Part shown: positions 26,027 to 35,127 of the stretch, one piece after another
Position numbering within the stretch: position 1 is the stretch's first letter
Layout of the letters: each line of letters begins with the position of its first letter
Assembly: GCA_031277615.1 (NCBI GenBank)
Contig: JAITMC010000034.1
Span: 1 to 64,000, forward strand
Direction of reading: 5' to 3'
Source: Chryseobacterium sp.
GTDB lineage: Bacteria > Bacteroidota > Bacteroidia > Flavobacteriales > Weeksellaceae
DNA: 64,000 nucleotides
Program-made: the position numbers and the translations under genes
The notes under the pieces: generated by a model
Told to the model about the DNA's origin: nothing
The model's database searches: none
What the model saw: only the letters and a program-made list of their open reading frames with translations

Positions 26027-27022
26027 GTGAAAGTTTTCCGTCTTATTATTCTGATCCTTCATTTGGGCGTTTTATTCCTGATGTTGGCCACTTTAATGAA
26101 TGCTTATGTCCCGCCTAAGATATTTCCGTGGTTCAATCTGCTTTCGTTAGGATTTCCGGCTCTGGTAATCACTTATGTGATTTTTACTTTGTTCTGGCTT
26201 TTCAGCTGGAAAAAAAGAACCTTTGCTTTTATGCTGATCGGGCTCGTTTTTATAGTTCCCGTTAAAAGATGGATCAATTATTCCTCAGATAAAAAAAGCA
26301 GTGGAGAGGATATCAAAGTGGTTACTTTCAATATCAAAGGCGGCCGGCTTGGAATTAAAGATGTAGAAAAATATCTTGCTGATACCAGAGCCGATGTAAT
26401 TTTAATTCAGGAGTCAGGAAGCCGGAGTTTTGACGTAGAAGGAATGCAGAAAGGAGGTGTGAATAGTGGAGTTCTGGCTCTTTTTACCAGACACAAAATT
26501 ATAGATTCCAAAGATTTAATAAAAGGAGATTATTTTTATAATGCCTACTCTTCCCAAACTGATGTTGAAATCAGAGGAAAGGTATACCGTTTTATCAACA
26601 GTTATCTGGAGCCCTATAAATTTGAAAAGGAAATGGTAAAAATGGGTGGCGATAAGGAGCAGGATGAAAGAAAACTCAAGGATATCGTGAAAAGACTGGT
26701 TCCGGTCTTTAAAAAACACCAGGAGCAGGTAAGTGAGATCCGAAAGGGGATTGACCAGTCTCCGTATCCGGTATTTGTAGCAGGAGATTTTAATGCAGTT
26801 CCCAATTCATATGAATATTATCACTTATCAGAAGGATTGAATGATGCCTTTGTGGAAGCAGGAAAAGGGAGTGCTACCAGCTTTCACGACTATAAGGTTC
26901 CGATAAGGATTGATTACCTTTTTACCTCAAAATCCATACAGCCGGTTTCCTATAAAGTGGACCGAACGGTAAAGCTTTCAGACCACTATCCGGTAGTCGC
27001 AACTTTCTCTTTAAAGAACTAA
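26027..27022 (+). CDS. Membrane-anchored endonuclease/exonuclease/phosphatase (EEP) family protein, copy 1
   Basis: Two or three N-terminal hydrophobic segments (~5-27, ~36-58, ~66-80) precede an EEP domain: VVTFNIKGG, ADVILIQES, FVAGDFNAVPNSYEYY and the terminal KLSDHYPVVATF with the catalytic SDH. The protein starts with GTG; the paralogue at 27101 aligns from the same point, which supports it. The active domain probably faces the periplasm. Phosphodiester substrate (nucleic acid or lipid) unknown. Confidence 0.88.
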   Translation: MKVFRLIILILHLGVLFLMLATLMNAYVPPKIFPWFNLLSLGFPALVITYVIFTLFWLFSWKKRTFAFMLIGLVFIVPVKRWINYSSDKKSSGEDIKVVTFNIKGGRLGIKDVEKYLADTRADVILIQESGSRSFDVEGMQKGGVNSGVLALFTRHKIIDSKDLIKGDYFYNAYSSQTDVEIRGKVYRFINSYLEPYKFEKEMVKMGGDKEQDERKLKDIVKRLVPVFKKHQEQVSEIRKGIDQSPYPVFVAGDFNAVPNSYEYYHLSEGLNDAFVEAGKGSATSFHDYKVPIRIDYLFTSKSIQPVSYKVDRTVKLSDHYPVVATFSLKN

Positions 27023-27100
27023 TAATCATAAAATTAGTTAAAATTTGTTATCTTGGTAGGATTTTTGATTAAAAAAATCCGTACCTAGATTGTTTTTTTC

Positions 27101-28075
27101 ATGAAGCCGAACCAGATATTGTTATTTATTCATATTGCCGTTGCTGTTTTATTGCTGTGCACCTTGGGGAATGCGTGGATTCCGCCTAATATTTTAGGCA
27201 ATCTTAATCTTCTTTCCCTGGGATTTCCGTATCTCATTATCGCTTATGTTCTTCTGACACTGGTCTGGGTTATCCAAAGAAAAAAAGTAGCTATTGCCTT
27301 TGTTCTGGGAATGTTTCTTTTTTACAATCCGGTACGGAGATGGGTTAATTTCACCCCGAAAACAGCTAATGTAAAAACAATAAGGGATATTAAAGTTCTG
27401 ACTTTCAATGTGAAATATGGCGATTTTGGATGGGATAAAGTAAAAAAATACATCAAGGATCAGGACGCCGATATTGTTTTGGTTCAGGAAAAAGATACCA
27501 ACCGGGCTGTACGAAAAAATCTGGTAAAATATCCTACTGTAATCCTTAAGACAAAACATAAAATTGTAAGACAGGAAGAGCTTATTCAGGATAATTCAAG
27601 AGGGAATTCATTCTATGCCGATGTGGATATCAACGGAAAGATTATCCGGGTGGTGAATGTTTACCTTGAGCCTTTCAGGCTTCATAAGTCGATGTTGAGG
27701 TTTGATGGTCTTGGAAAACAGAAAGATAAAATTTCAACATTGCTTTCCCATATGACGCCAACATTTAAAGCTCATGAGGAACAGATCAGGAAAATAAGAA
27801 CGGTCGTTGATTTTTCACCGTATCCTGTGATTCTGGCCGGAGATTTCAATTCTGTACCGAATTCCTATGAATATTACAGCCTTGGAAAGGATCTTCAGGA
27901 CGCTTTCCTTAGCGTAGGAAACGGGATATCTACCAGTTTCCATGATTATAAGGTACCCCTGAGAATTGATTATATTTTCAGCTCAAAATCCATTATTCCC
28001 TTAAGCTATAAGGTAGATCATTCTGTAAAATTATCGGATCACTATCCTGTAATTGCGGAATTTCTGCTAAATTAG
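27101..28075 (+). CDS. Membrane-anchored EEP family protein, copy 2
   Basis: A 324-residue tandem paralogue of the gene at 26027 with the same layout: N-terminal membrane segments, VLTFNVKYGDFG, ADIVLVQEKD, ILAGDFNSVPNSYEYYSLG and KLSDHYPVIAEF. Identity is greatest around the active site and lower in the membrane part, so the duplication is not recent. Two lipoprotein genes follow after 4 and 31 bases. Confidence 0.88.
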   Translation: MKPNQILLFIHIAVAVLLLCTLGNAWIPPNILGNLNLLSLGFPYLIIAYVLLTLVWVIQRKKVAIAFVLGMFLFYNPVRRWVNFTPKTANVKTIRDIKVLTFNVKYGDFGWDKVKKYIKDQDADIVLVQEKDTNRAVRKNLVKYPTVILKTKHKIVRQEELIQDNSRGNSFYADVDINGKIIRVVNVYLEPFRLHKSMLRFDGLGKQKDKISTLLSHMTPTFKAHEEQIRKIRTVVDFSPYPVILAGDFNSVPNSYEYYSLGKDLQDAFLSVGNGISTSFHDYKVPLRIDYIFSSKSIIPLSYKVDHSVKLSDHYPVIAEFLLN

Positions 28076-28079
28076 TTCC

Positions 28080-28439
28080 ATGAAAAATTTCTCTGCTGCA
28101 TTGTTTATTCTGCTGTTACTGATAACCGCCTGTTCCAAGAAAGAGACCCCGGGTTTCGGTGCTGAACAGGAGATAAAAGTGCATTATGATACAACGGCTA
28201 TTGATTCTTTTTCGAACGGAGCTACTTCTGTAGATATTGTCCGCCAGATCAGAATGTCTTCACAAAAATATCAGGATTCTCTGGTGCAGGCCAAAAAACT
28301 TCAGGATGAGGAGAAAAAACTGAAGGCAGAGCTTGAAAAAGAGAACAAAAAGAAGCTGGAGGAAGAGAAGAAAAAGGCTGATGCCGAGAAAAAGCAGAAA
28401 GAAAGTACTTCTCCGGCTGCGACCAATTCAACACAATAA
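28080..28439 (+). CDS. Putative lipoprotein with charged coiled coil
   Basis: A lipobox signal peptide (FILLLLITACSKKE, Cys18) is followed by ~50 residues of neutral sequence and a Lys/Glu coiled coil (~65-108) with a Ser/Thr/Pro tail. Small size, family not recognised. It begins 4 bases after the EEP gene and is probably cotranscribed. Confidence 0.75.
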   Translation: MKNFSAALFILLLLITACSKKETPGFGAEQEIKVHYDTTAIDSFSNGATSVDIVRQIRMSSQKYQDSLVQAKKLQDEEKKLKAELEKENKKKLEEEKKKADAEKKQKESTSPAATNSTQ

Positions 28440-28470
28440 CAAAAATCAACAACTCTTAAAAAAATATAAT

Positions 28471-28881
28471 ATGAAAAAACAAATTTTGACCGCAATTGCG
28501 ATTGCTTCACTGGCTTTAGTATCCTGTACAAAATCAACCACCAAAACAGAGCAGGTTGAAAATCCGGACGGATCTGTAACAACGACTTCTACAACCGTAA
28601 CGGAATCTCCATCTGTGGATACCTCCAAAATAAACAAGACCAAGGAAGATGTAAAAGCTAAAGTGGATGAAGCCGGAAATAAAATAGATGATGCTGCCCA
28701 GAAAGCCAAAGATAAGATAGATGCAACGGCTGATAAAACCAAAGAAGACCTTAACAAGGCCGGAAAAGACATCAAAGCAGAAGCCAACAAAGTAGGACAA
28801 GATGTAAAAGATGCTGCTGCGAAAGGCGCTTCAAAAGTAGAGGAAGCGGCTAAAAAGGTAAAAGAAGATTTAAAGAAATAA
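28471..28881 (+). CDS. Putative lipoprotein with LEA/YtxH-like helical repeats
   Basis: From MKKQILTAIAIASLALVSC the lipobox LVSC is followed by a Thr/Ser linker and ~80 residues of 11-residue-like repeats rich in Lys, Ala, Asp (KTKEDVKAKVDEAGNK, KAKDKIDATADKTKED). Such repeats form amphipathic helices as in LEA-like or apolipoprotein-like stress proteins. A longer in-frame ORF upstream merely overlaps the previous gene and is not used. The role is probably envelope protection, inferred from composition. Confidence 0.8.
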   Translation: MKKQILTAIAIASLALVSCTKSTTKTEQVENPDGSVTTTSTTVTESPSVDTSKINKTKEDVKAKVDEAGNKIDDAAQKAKDKIDATADKTKEDLNKAGKDIKAEANKVGQDVKDAAAKGASKVEEAAKKVKEDLKK

Positions 28882-28899
28882 CCGGATATAATTATCTGA

Positions 28900-28939
28900 A
28901 AAACGCAGAAAAGCCCAATTTTGGGCTTTTCTGCGTTTT
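28900..28939. terminator. Bidirectional terminator between convergent genes
   Basis: A perfect 19-bp stem (arms beginning AAAACGCAGAAAAGCCC and ending GGGCTTTTCTGCGTTTT) with a 2-base loop and A/T tracts on both sides serves the lipoprotein gene (+) and the AraC-type gene (-). Confidence 0.92.
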
Positions 28940-28963
28940 ATTTTAACCCCAAAAAATTGAATG

Positions 28964-30778
28964 TTATGATGATTTTTCAAAATATTCTCGCGGAGTTTTT
29001 CCATATTTTTCTTTAAAAGCAGTCGCAAAAAATTCCGGTGTTCCGAATCCCAGATATTTAGCGATTTCTTTTATTTTTCTTTCCCTGAAATCCGGATTGG
29101 TCTTTATAATGTTGTCAAGATGGGCGAAGCGGAGATCATTGATATACCCGTTAAACGTTTTTCCTGTTTTTACTTTAATAACGCGGCTCAGATATTTATC
29201 ATTGGTATGAAACTTTTCGGCAAGAGTGACCAGTCTTAAATCAGGACTAAGGTATTTATCTGACTTCTCAAAATCATCCAGACTCTTAAGAAGCTGCTTA
29301 ACCGTATATTTATTGATGGGCAAGTAAGCTTCAAAATCAATTTCCGGGGGCTGGTTTTTTTGCTGATTCTGTAGGCTGTAAACAATAGGAATTTCTTCTT
29401 CGGGAGCTGTTGCAGATTCATTATTACGTACTTCTGTTGTTTTTAGAGCAGGCATTTCTTCCTTCTCATGACTTTTTGCTGTAGAAGATTCTGTATTATC
29501 CGGTTCCTCTGCCTGAACGGATTGCTGAGGAACTTTATTTTTCTTATTCTGATAAGTGAAAAAGCCTGTAACAGCCATAATTCCTAAAACTGCTATGCCA
29601 ATAATGCTCCATCGTTCTTTTCGCCGTTCGGAAAGCAGATTTTCTTTTTCTTCAATAAGCCTTTTTTCATCGTAATCGGTTTTTAGTTTCTGAGCAATAT
29701 TGTTTTGTTCTTCTTTAAATTTCTTCTCATATCTTAAAAGATCATCCACCGCAATGAGCTGCTTTTCTCTATTCCCTTTTTTCTTATAATATTCTATAAA
29801 AAACTCAAATGCAGGGCGGAATTCCAAAGAAATTTTTCCTGTTTTTTGATAATCATCGGTAATTTCCTGAAAGAAAGGGAAGGCCTTTTCATCCTGCTGT
29901 AACTTCCAGTAACTCATTCCCAGATAAAATTTTTCATAGAAATGATGATCGGAATCATTATATAAACTTAAAGATTTTTCTAATTTTTGAATAGCAGACG
30001 GGTATTTACCCTGTGAATACTCATTAAATGCATCTGATGAGATCAGTTCTGATAAATAAAAAGCAACATCCTGATTGTTTTGAATAAATGAATAACCTTC
30101 TTCTAAAAGGACCGCATTTTTATCAAATTGAGCTAACGCAGAATTTATTCTTATTAAATTATTTAAGGTATAAATATAGGAGGATCTGATATCAGCCGTA
30201 TTTTTCTGATCTTTTTTCCACCGATAGTACTCATATATTTCATTGGCGATCTTCTGAGCTTCAGTATTGTCTCCGATTTTATTTTTAAGTCTGGAAATGG
30301 TAAACAACCCTTCGTAGGCAAATTCTTTAGAGGTATCATTTTTAAGATAATCATTGGCTATTATGGCCATTTCTAAAGCTTTTTTATAGTCATAATTTTT
30401 GAAATTTGCATTAGCGGCACTTGCATACGCCATACCAATATACCGGTTGTCTTTGGTTTTCACAGATTCTGTAACCAAACTGTCTCCATATTTTGGTTTG
30501 TCAATCTCCGGAGCATAGGTTGTTGCAAATCCATAGCCTGTTATTAATTCATCAATTTGTTTATTTTTTTTGGCGAGCTCAATGTATTGTAGGGTTAAAT
30601 AAAATGCCTGTTTCTGGTCTTTAGAAATGGCAGATATCCTGTTTTGGAGACTCTCAAAATCCGGTTTTTTTGAAGCGATATCGTTTTGCTGTATAAAAGA
30701 AGTTCCGAAAAGGAATAGCATGATAGCGAATAAAAGTAAATAAGAGTACTTTTTTTCCATTTTCTCAAATGTTTTCAT
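28964..30778 (-). CDS. TPR-transmembrane-AraC one-component regulator
   Basis: After a signal/anchor helix (YLLLFAIMLFLFGTSF) come ~350 residues of TPR-like helices, a coiled coil, a membrane helix (WSIIGIAVLGIMAVTGFFTY), a low-complexity linker and a C-terminal AraC HTH (~510-604, LAEKFHTNDKYLSRVIKVKT, IAKYLGFGTPEFFATAF). The TPR part is therefore periplasmic and the DNA-binding part cytoplasmic. Three starts are possible: 30811, 30778 (chosen) and 30760. Three small membrane genes diverge upstream and may be controlled by it. Confidence 0.85.
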   Translation of the reverse strand: MKTFEKMEKKYSYLLLFAIMLFLFGTSFIQQNDIASKKPDFESLQNRISAISKDQKQAFYLTLQYIELAKKNKQIDELITGYGFATTYAPEIDKPKYGDSLVTESVKTKDNRYIGMAYASAANANFKNYDYKKALEMAIIANDYLKNDTSKEFAYEGLFTISRLKNKIGDNTEAQKIANEIYEYYRWKKDQKNTADIRSSYIYTLNNLIRINSALAQFDKNAVLLEEGYSFIQNNQDVAFYLSELISSDAFNEYSQGKYPSAIQKLEKSLSLYNDSDHHFYEKFYLGMSYWKLQQDEKAFPFFQEITDDYQKTGKISLEFRPAFEFFIEYYKKKGNREKQLIAVDDLLRYEKKFKEEQNNIAQKLKTDYDEKRLIEEKENLLSERRKERWSIIGIAVLGIMAVTGFFTYQNKKNKVPQQSVQAEEPDNTESSTAKSHEKEEMPALKTTEVRNNESATAPEEEIPIVYSLQNQQKNQPPEIDFEAYLPINKYTVKQLLKSLDDFEKSDKYLSPDLRLVTLAEKFHTNDKYLSRVIKVKTGKTFNGYINDLRFAHLDNIIKTNPDFRERKIKEIAKYLGFGTPEFFATAFKEKYGKTPREYFEKSS

Positions 30779-31117
30779 TTCAAAATAAGGAAATATTTTG
30801 TTTACATGCATTTTTTTTGAATGTGTTGATTATCAGTGATCTTTTTTATTTGTTTTTCTTTTTCCGAAATGCATTTTCCTATTTGCGAAGTTTTTTCATG
30901 GTTTTGAACAAAGATATTTTAATTTTTCACATCCTGCGTAAAAAGGAAAATTTGTTTTTAGAAAACCTGCCATAATATATTTGGGACAACAGAAAGAAAT
31001 ACCCTTTAAACAGAAATATATTTTAATACCGTGAAAAATTTAAAGGAGTTCCGGATAGAGAATTTTTGATCTCAAAACATAATAATACAAAACATAAAAC
31101 AATAAACTTTAATCATT
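30779..31117. other. AT-rich divergent spacer
   Basis: The 339-base region between the AraC-type gene (-) and the small membrane protein operon (+) holds no convincing ORF. No clean TAnnTTTG is seen; weak candidates are TTATTTTG on the minus strand near 30785 and GAATTTTTG on the plus strand near 31061. The regulatory sites of both transcripts should be here. Confidence 0.5.
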
Positions 31118-31318
31118 ATGAAAAACAAAGTAATAATTACAAAAACAGGAATTTCAGGCCTGGTACTGCTTTCCTTTATGGCAATATATAGTCTTTTTGC
31201 CGTTTTCAAAAACATAGATCATCCGGACAACTGGAGGTTTTACTGCAGTGCTTTAGGCTTTATATGGTTCAGCTCTTTTTTAGTATTTGCCTTACTCAGA
31301 ATCAAAAAAAATAAATAA
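31118..31318 (+). CDS. Small membrane protein, 66 residues
   Basis: Two hydrophobic segments (~11-30 and ~43-60) separated by a short loop (NIDHPDNWRF), with a basic C-terminus. No family recognised. First of three tiny membrane-protein genes with spacings of 2 bases and a 1-base overlap, so cotranslated. Confidence 0.7.
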   Translation: MKNKVIITKTGISGLVLLSFMAIYSLFAVFKNIDHPDNWRFYCSALGFIWFSSFLVFALLRIKKNK

Positions 31319-31320
31319 TC

Positions 31321-31542
31321 ATGAAAAAAGAACTTATTTCAATTATTGTATTTATATCATTGTTGATAGTAGCTCTGATGCGCTTTTTCGACTCATCGGT
31401 TTATATGGGTCTTTCTGAAAATCATGCAGGGGAAACTCAGGAATATATCAGGAAAGCTCTATCCTGGGGAATCTTTTTCGGAGGAAGCATTGCGGCCATG
31501 ATTGTTCTGGGGACAAAATTATTGAAGAAATCTAAAGAATGA
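31321..31542 (+). CDS. Small membrane protein, 73 residues
   Basis: Hydrophobic segments at ~5-22 and ~48-66 flank a loop with charged residues (GLSENHAGETQEY). The stop codon TGA overlaps the ATG of the next gene (TGATG). No family recognised; probably a partner of the neighbouring small proteins. Confidence 0.7.
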   Translation: MKKELISIIVFISLLIVALMRFFDSSVYMGLSENHAGETQEYIRKALSWGIFFGGSIAAMIVLGTKLLKKSKE

Positions 31543-31709
31543 TGAAAAAACTGATACCGGCCACCTTATTCTTTTTTATCAATTCGGGATTGAACTGCCT
31601 CCTTTATTCCGACGCTGAAATTACATCAAAAAGTAGTTTTGTGCTAGTGCTGAGCAGTATTTTATTTGCTGTCTTTATGTCGGTTTTTATGAAAAAGCCA
31701 GAGCCTTAA
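31542..31709 (+). CDS. Small membrane protein, 55 residues
   Basis: The ATG overlaps the preceding stop by one base. The product starts MKKLIPATLFFFINSGLNCL and has a second hydrophobic stretch (FVLVLSSILFAVFMSVF), ending MKKPEP. Size and arrangement are like the two genes before it. Family unknown. The tight coupling is the main reason to call it real. Confidence 0.6.
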   Translation: MKKLIPATLFFFINSGLNCLLYSDAEITSKSSFVLVLSSILFAVFMSVFMKKPEP

Positions 31710-31777
31710 CTGATAAAATCCGAAGATTATTTACCTAAAAAGAATTTAAAAGTGAAAGCTAAATCTTCGGAAAATGT

Positions 31778-31812
31778 ACCCGTTTGAAATAACTAGCAGA
31801 CGGGTTCTTTTT
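31778..31812 (+). terminator. Terminator of the small membrane protein operon
   Basis: Stem ACCCGTTTG / CAGACGGGT (one G-U) with a T-rich tail, about 70 bases after the third stop. Confidence 0.75.
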
Positions 31813-32103
31813 ATTTCATCGATTTTGGATTTTTATAAGGTTTGCCTGCAATAGAAAATTATGTAAAATGGCAATAAGTGCACTTTTCATATCTTTTTAT
31901 TGGGTTCATTTTCAGTTGTTTATAATTTTTGATTTTTATGAGAACCTTAATTTTGTGTTTTATATTATCGTTTTTTTTGCGTTTTAGTAAATTAATTTTC
32001 ATACATATCATATAATTGTTGAATTTTGACTGTTTTTTTATGTTAAACTGTGCAATGTTGATAATTGATATATTACATAGGTTAAATTATTAATAAAAAA
32101 GTG
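31813..32103. other. AT-rich upstream region of the astacin-like gene
   Basis: No ORF or RNA gene seen. T-rich tracts (around 31965-31990) and an AT-rich run directly before the start codon; no clear TAnnTTTG promoter. Confidence 0.5.
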
Positions 32104-33441
32104 ATGAAAAAAATTGTATTTCTATTAGGATGTATTGTATTATTCAATTCATGTAAATCAGAGGTTGATGATGCCACAGAAACCCCGTCGAACCAGATGA
32201 ATGCTCATCGTACCATTGTTCATGAACTTAAGATCAACGGTAATCTTACTTATATTAATGAGACTGATGGGAAGTATTTTTTTGCAGATGATGTCATTAT
32301 TTCGCCCGATCATTTTGATTATTTAAAGAAGCTTGCTTCCGGAGAAACGATATCCGCTTCCAAGAGTACTATTGCCAAGAGTTTTGCAAGAACATGGCCC
32401 GATGGAATTGTTTATTACAGAATCCCGGATCAGAGCACATTGAGTAACGCCAATTATCAAATATTCCGAAGAAATCTTGACAGTGCATTTAATATGATCT
32501 CATCAAGAACCAATATCGAATTTGTAGAACGTACCGATCAGCCGGAATATTTACATTATCAATATTCATCAGCATCAAATGACTCTCCTTTGGGATGGAG
32601 GGGCAGTGAATCATATGGACAGATCTTTAATATCGTTAATCTTTATAATTATGATGTTCCCGGCATTATTGCTCATGAAACGATGCACTCTATGGGCATT
32701 ATGCATGAACAGTGCAGACCGGACAGGAATCAGTATTTAAGGGTTAACACAGACAGGATACAGCGAACAGCTTTAAATAATTTTAATATTGATCCTGCTA
32801 TGGCAGGATACGGAGATTTCGACTTTGAATCTGTAATGATGTATGGACCTACGGATTTTGCAGCAATACCTGGTCAGGCTGTCATGACAAAATTAGACGG
32901 AACACTATTTACGAAACAAAGAGTTCGTCTTTCTGATGGTGATTATAATGGGATCAATCATTTATATGGTCCTGTTAATAATGGAGTTATGGGAATATTT
33001 AATCTGACTACTGAATTGGATAGCGATCTCAACCTGACGTCTCAAAGAGATGCTAATGATCAGAACAGAATCAATATTATTCTGTCTCACTCAACTGCCA
33101 ACAATAACCAAAGGTTTGTGATCCGTAAATCAAATCACGGCTCTTATATCATCCGATCGACATGGGATGCTACAAAAGTCCTTACCATAAGTGGTACAGC
33201 AAATGGTTCTACTGTTGAATTAAGGCGAAATAACAATGGAAATGACCAGAAGTGGAAACTCTACAATTTAGGAAATGACGGGTATAGTCTGGAACCTGTT
33301 AACGCTCCCGGTTTAAGACTGGAAGTGAGAAACGGACAGGCCGCCAACGGAGCATTACTTGTTATTGGTTCTGATGAAAGTAGTCCGCTTACAGGGCAGG
33401 CACCTAACAGACAGCGTTTTAAACTGAATAAAAGGAATTGA
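32104..33441 (+). CDS. Astacin-family (M12A) zinc metalloprotease lipoprotein with ricin-type lectin domain
   Basis: Start ATG 32104 is preferred over the GTG three bases upstream. A lipobox (VLFNSCKS) suggests a lipoprotein. The protease domain carries HETMHSMGIMHEQ (His191, Glu192, His195, His201), the astacin zinc motif HExxHxxGxxHE, then RPDR and a Met-turn SVMMYG. The propeptide is ~residues 25-95. The last ~140 residues (QRDANDQNRINI, NNNQRF, NGNDQKWKL, RQRFKL) look like a ricin B-type beta-trefoil lectin. It resembles flavastacin of related bacteria. Confidence 0.9.
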   Translation: MKKIVFLLGCIVLFNSCKSEVDDATETPSNQMNAHRTIVHELKINGNLTYINETDGKYFFADDVIISPDHFDYLKKLASGETISASKSTIAKSFARTWPDGIVYYRIPDQSTLSNANYQIFRRNLDSAFNMISSRTNIEFVERTDQPEYLHYQYSSASNDSPLGWRGSESYGQIFNIVNLYNYDVPGIIAHETMHSMGIMHEQCRPDRNQYLRVNTDRIQRTALNNFNIDPAMAGYGDFDFESVMMYGPTDFAAIPGQAVMTKLDGTLFTKQRVRLSDGDYNGINHLYGPVNNGVMGIFNLTTELDSDLNLTSQRDANDQNRINIILSHSTANNNQRFVIRKSNHGSYIIRSTWDATKVLTISGTANGSTVELRRNNNGNDQKWKLYNLGNDGYSLEPVNAPGLRLEVRNGQAANGALLVIGSDESSPLTGQAPNRQRFKLNKRN

Positions 33442-33457
33442 TTTCAATAAATATGAA

Positions 33458-33495
33458 TAAAAATGCAGATGAATCCTGTTTCATCTGCATTTTTA
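33458..33495. terminator. Bidirectional terminator between astacin-like and GH3 genes
   Basis: A perfect 16-bp stem TAAAAATGCAGATGAA / TTCATCTGCATTTTTA with a 6-base loop, in the 67-base gap between convergent genes. Confidence 0.9.
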
Positions 33496-33508
33496 TGTTA
33501 TCTGCATT

Positions 33509-35023
33509 TTACTTATTAAGTTCCAGCAATGGTTCAATATATTCTCTGTCATTGCTTAATCTCGGCACCTTATTCTGGCCGCCAAGCTTTCCTTTTGATT
33601 CAAGCCATTGGTAGAACAGGTTATCCTTGGCAATGTGAACAATCGGTCTTTTCAGGGTCATATTATTGTACCGCTTTGCTTCGTAATCGGAATTGATTCT
33701 TTTAAGATGCTGATCGAAAGCATCGATAAAGCGGTCCAGATCATCAGGCTGCCGGCTGAATTCAAAGATCCATTCGTGGGCACCGCCTTCATTTCCTTTC
33801 ATAAAGACCGGCGCTCCGGTAAAGTCCGTAATAGAGGCTCCGGTATGTTCACAGGCCTTGGAAAGGGCAGATTCTACATTGGTAATCATCAGCTCTTCTC
33901 CAAAAGCATTAATGTAATGTTTGGTTCTTCCTGTAATTTTTATTCTGAATGGGCTGATGGAAGTAAAAACAACCGTATCGCCAATCAGGTATCTCCAGAG
34001 TCCGCCGTTAGTGGTAATAACCATGGCGTAGTTTTTCCCTGTTTCCACTTCTTCCAGGCTGACTACTTTTGGATTTGAAAAATGAAACTGATCCATCGGG
34101 ATGAATTCGTAGAAAATACCATAATCCAGCATCAGAAGCATCTCATCACTGTCGGATCGGTCCTGAATTCCGAAGAAGCCTTCAGAAGCATTGTAAATTT
34201 CGTAGTAATTGATGTTTTTTCCGATGATCTGGCGGTATTGCTCCCGATAGGGCTTAAAACTGATTCCGCCGTGGAAAAACACCTCTAAATTAGGCCACAG
34301 CTCAGAAATACTTCCTACTCCGGTTTCCTGTAAAACCCTCTGAAGAAGAACCATCATCCAGCTCGGAACCCCCAGAATGCTTCCCACATCTTCATTTTTC
34401 ACTTCGGAAGTGATGGCTTTAAGCTTACTTTCCCATTCACCCATCAAAGAAACCTTTTTACTCGGTGTGGTGGTAATTTCTACCCAGAACGGAAGATTAT
34501 CGATTAAAATAGCAGATAAATCGCCAAATTTTGTGTTAAAATCGGCATAAAGTTCAGAGCTTCCCCCCAAACGCAGGTTCTTATAATTGAAAAGCTGGTT
34601 TTCCGGATGATTGTTGGCGTAAATGGAAACCATATCTTTTCCGGCTTTCATATGGCAGTATTCAAGACTTTCCGTTGAGATAGGAATAAATTTGCTTTTG
34701 GCATTGGTGGTACCAGAGGATTTGGCGAAATGCTTGATGTATCCCGGCCAGCTTACGTCTTTACAGCCCTGTCTTGCTTTCTCAATATAGGGTTCAAAAT
34801 CTTCATACGTAACAATCGGAACTTTGTTTTTAAAATCCTGGTAACTCGATATCGAATTGAAGCCGTGAATTCTTCCATATTCCGTATCTTCAGCATGAAA
34901 CAGCTGGGAAAACAAGATTCCTTTCTGGGTTTCAATAGGATGATTCATGAAATTCTGTATCTGATCTATCCTCTGACGGATAAACCAGTTAACTACCGTA
35001 TTGAAGAGTGCCTTTGTTGCCAT
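33509..35023 (-). CDS. GH3 family (auxin-responsive promoter family) protein
   Basis: The 504-residue protein has the GH3 adenylating-enzyme layout: KSSGTTNAKSKFIPIS (phosphate-binding loop), a central YNASEGFFGIQ motif and VVTTNGGLWRYLIGD-like block (MVITTNGGLWRYLIGDT), with GRTKHYINAFGEELM near the C-terminus. Plant GH3 enzymes conjugate acyl acids to amino acids via acyl adenylates; the bacterial substrate is unknown. Monocistronic. Confidence 0.9.
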   Translation of the reverse strand: MATKALFNTVVNWFIRQRIDQIQNFMNHPIETQKGILFSQLFHAEDTEYGRIHGFNSISSYQDFKNKVPIVTYEDFEPYIEKARQGCKDVSWPGYIKHFAKSSGTTNAKSKFIPISTESLEYCHMKAGKDMVSIYANNHPENQLFNYKNLRLGGSSELYADFNTKFGDLSAILIDNLPFWVEITTTPSKKVSLMGEWESKLKAITSEVKNEDVGSILGVPSWMMVLLQRVLQETGVGSISELWPNLEVFFHGGISFKPYREQYRQIIGKNINYYEIYNASEGFFGIQDRSDSDEMLLMLDYGIFYEFIPMDQFHFSNPKVVSLEEVETGKNYAMVITTNGGLWRYLIGDTVVFTSISPFRIKITGRTKHYINAFGEELMITNVESALSKACEHTGASITDFTGAPVFMKGNEGGAHEWIFEFSRQPDDLDRFIDAFDQHLKRINSDYEAKRYNNMTLKRPIVHIAKDNLFYQWLESKGKLGGQNKVPRLSNDREYIEPLLELNK

Positions 35024-35073
35024 TTCAACAAATATAATAATATTTGAATTTTCAGCGAATTTTTATTGCATGA

Positions 35074-35107
35074 AATAAAAAAACCGCTACAGTTTCTGTA
35101 ACGGTTT
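35074..35107 (-). terminator. Terminator of the bacilliredoxin gene
   Basis: Stem AAACCGCTACAG / CTGTAACGGTTT with one mismatch; on the minus strand it is followed by a T run (A run at 35077-35083 on the plus strand). Confidence 0.8.
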
Positions 35108-35127
35108 AGTATTGAGATTATTGTTTC

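Noticed and set aside
28301-28582. Ser/Phe-rich minus-strand ORF over the lipoprotein genes
   Set aside because: Antisense of Lys/Glu-rich coiled coil; low-complexity shadow.
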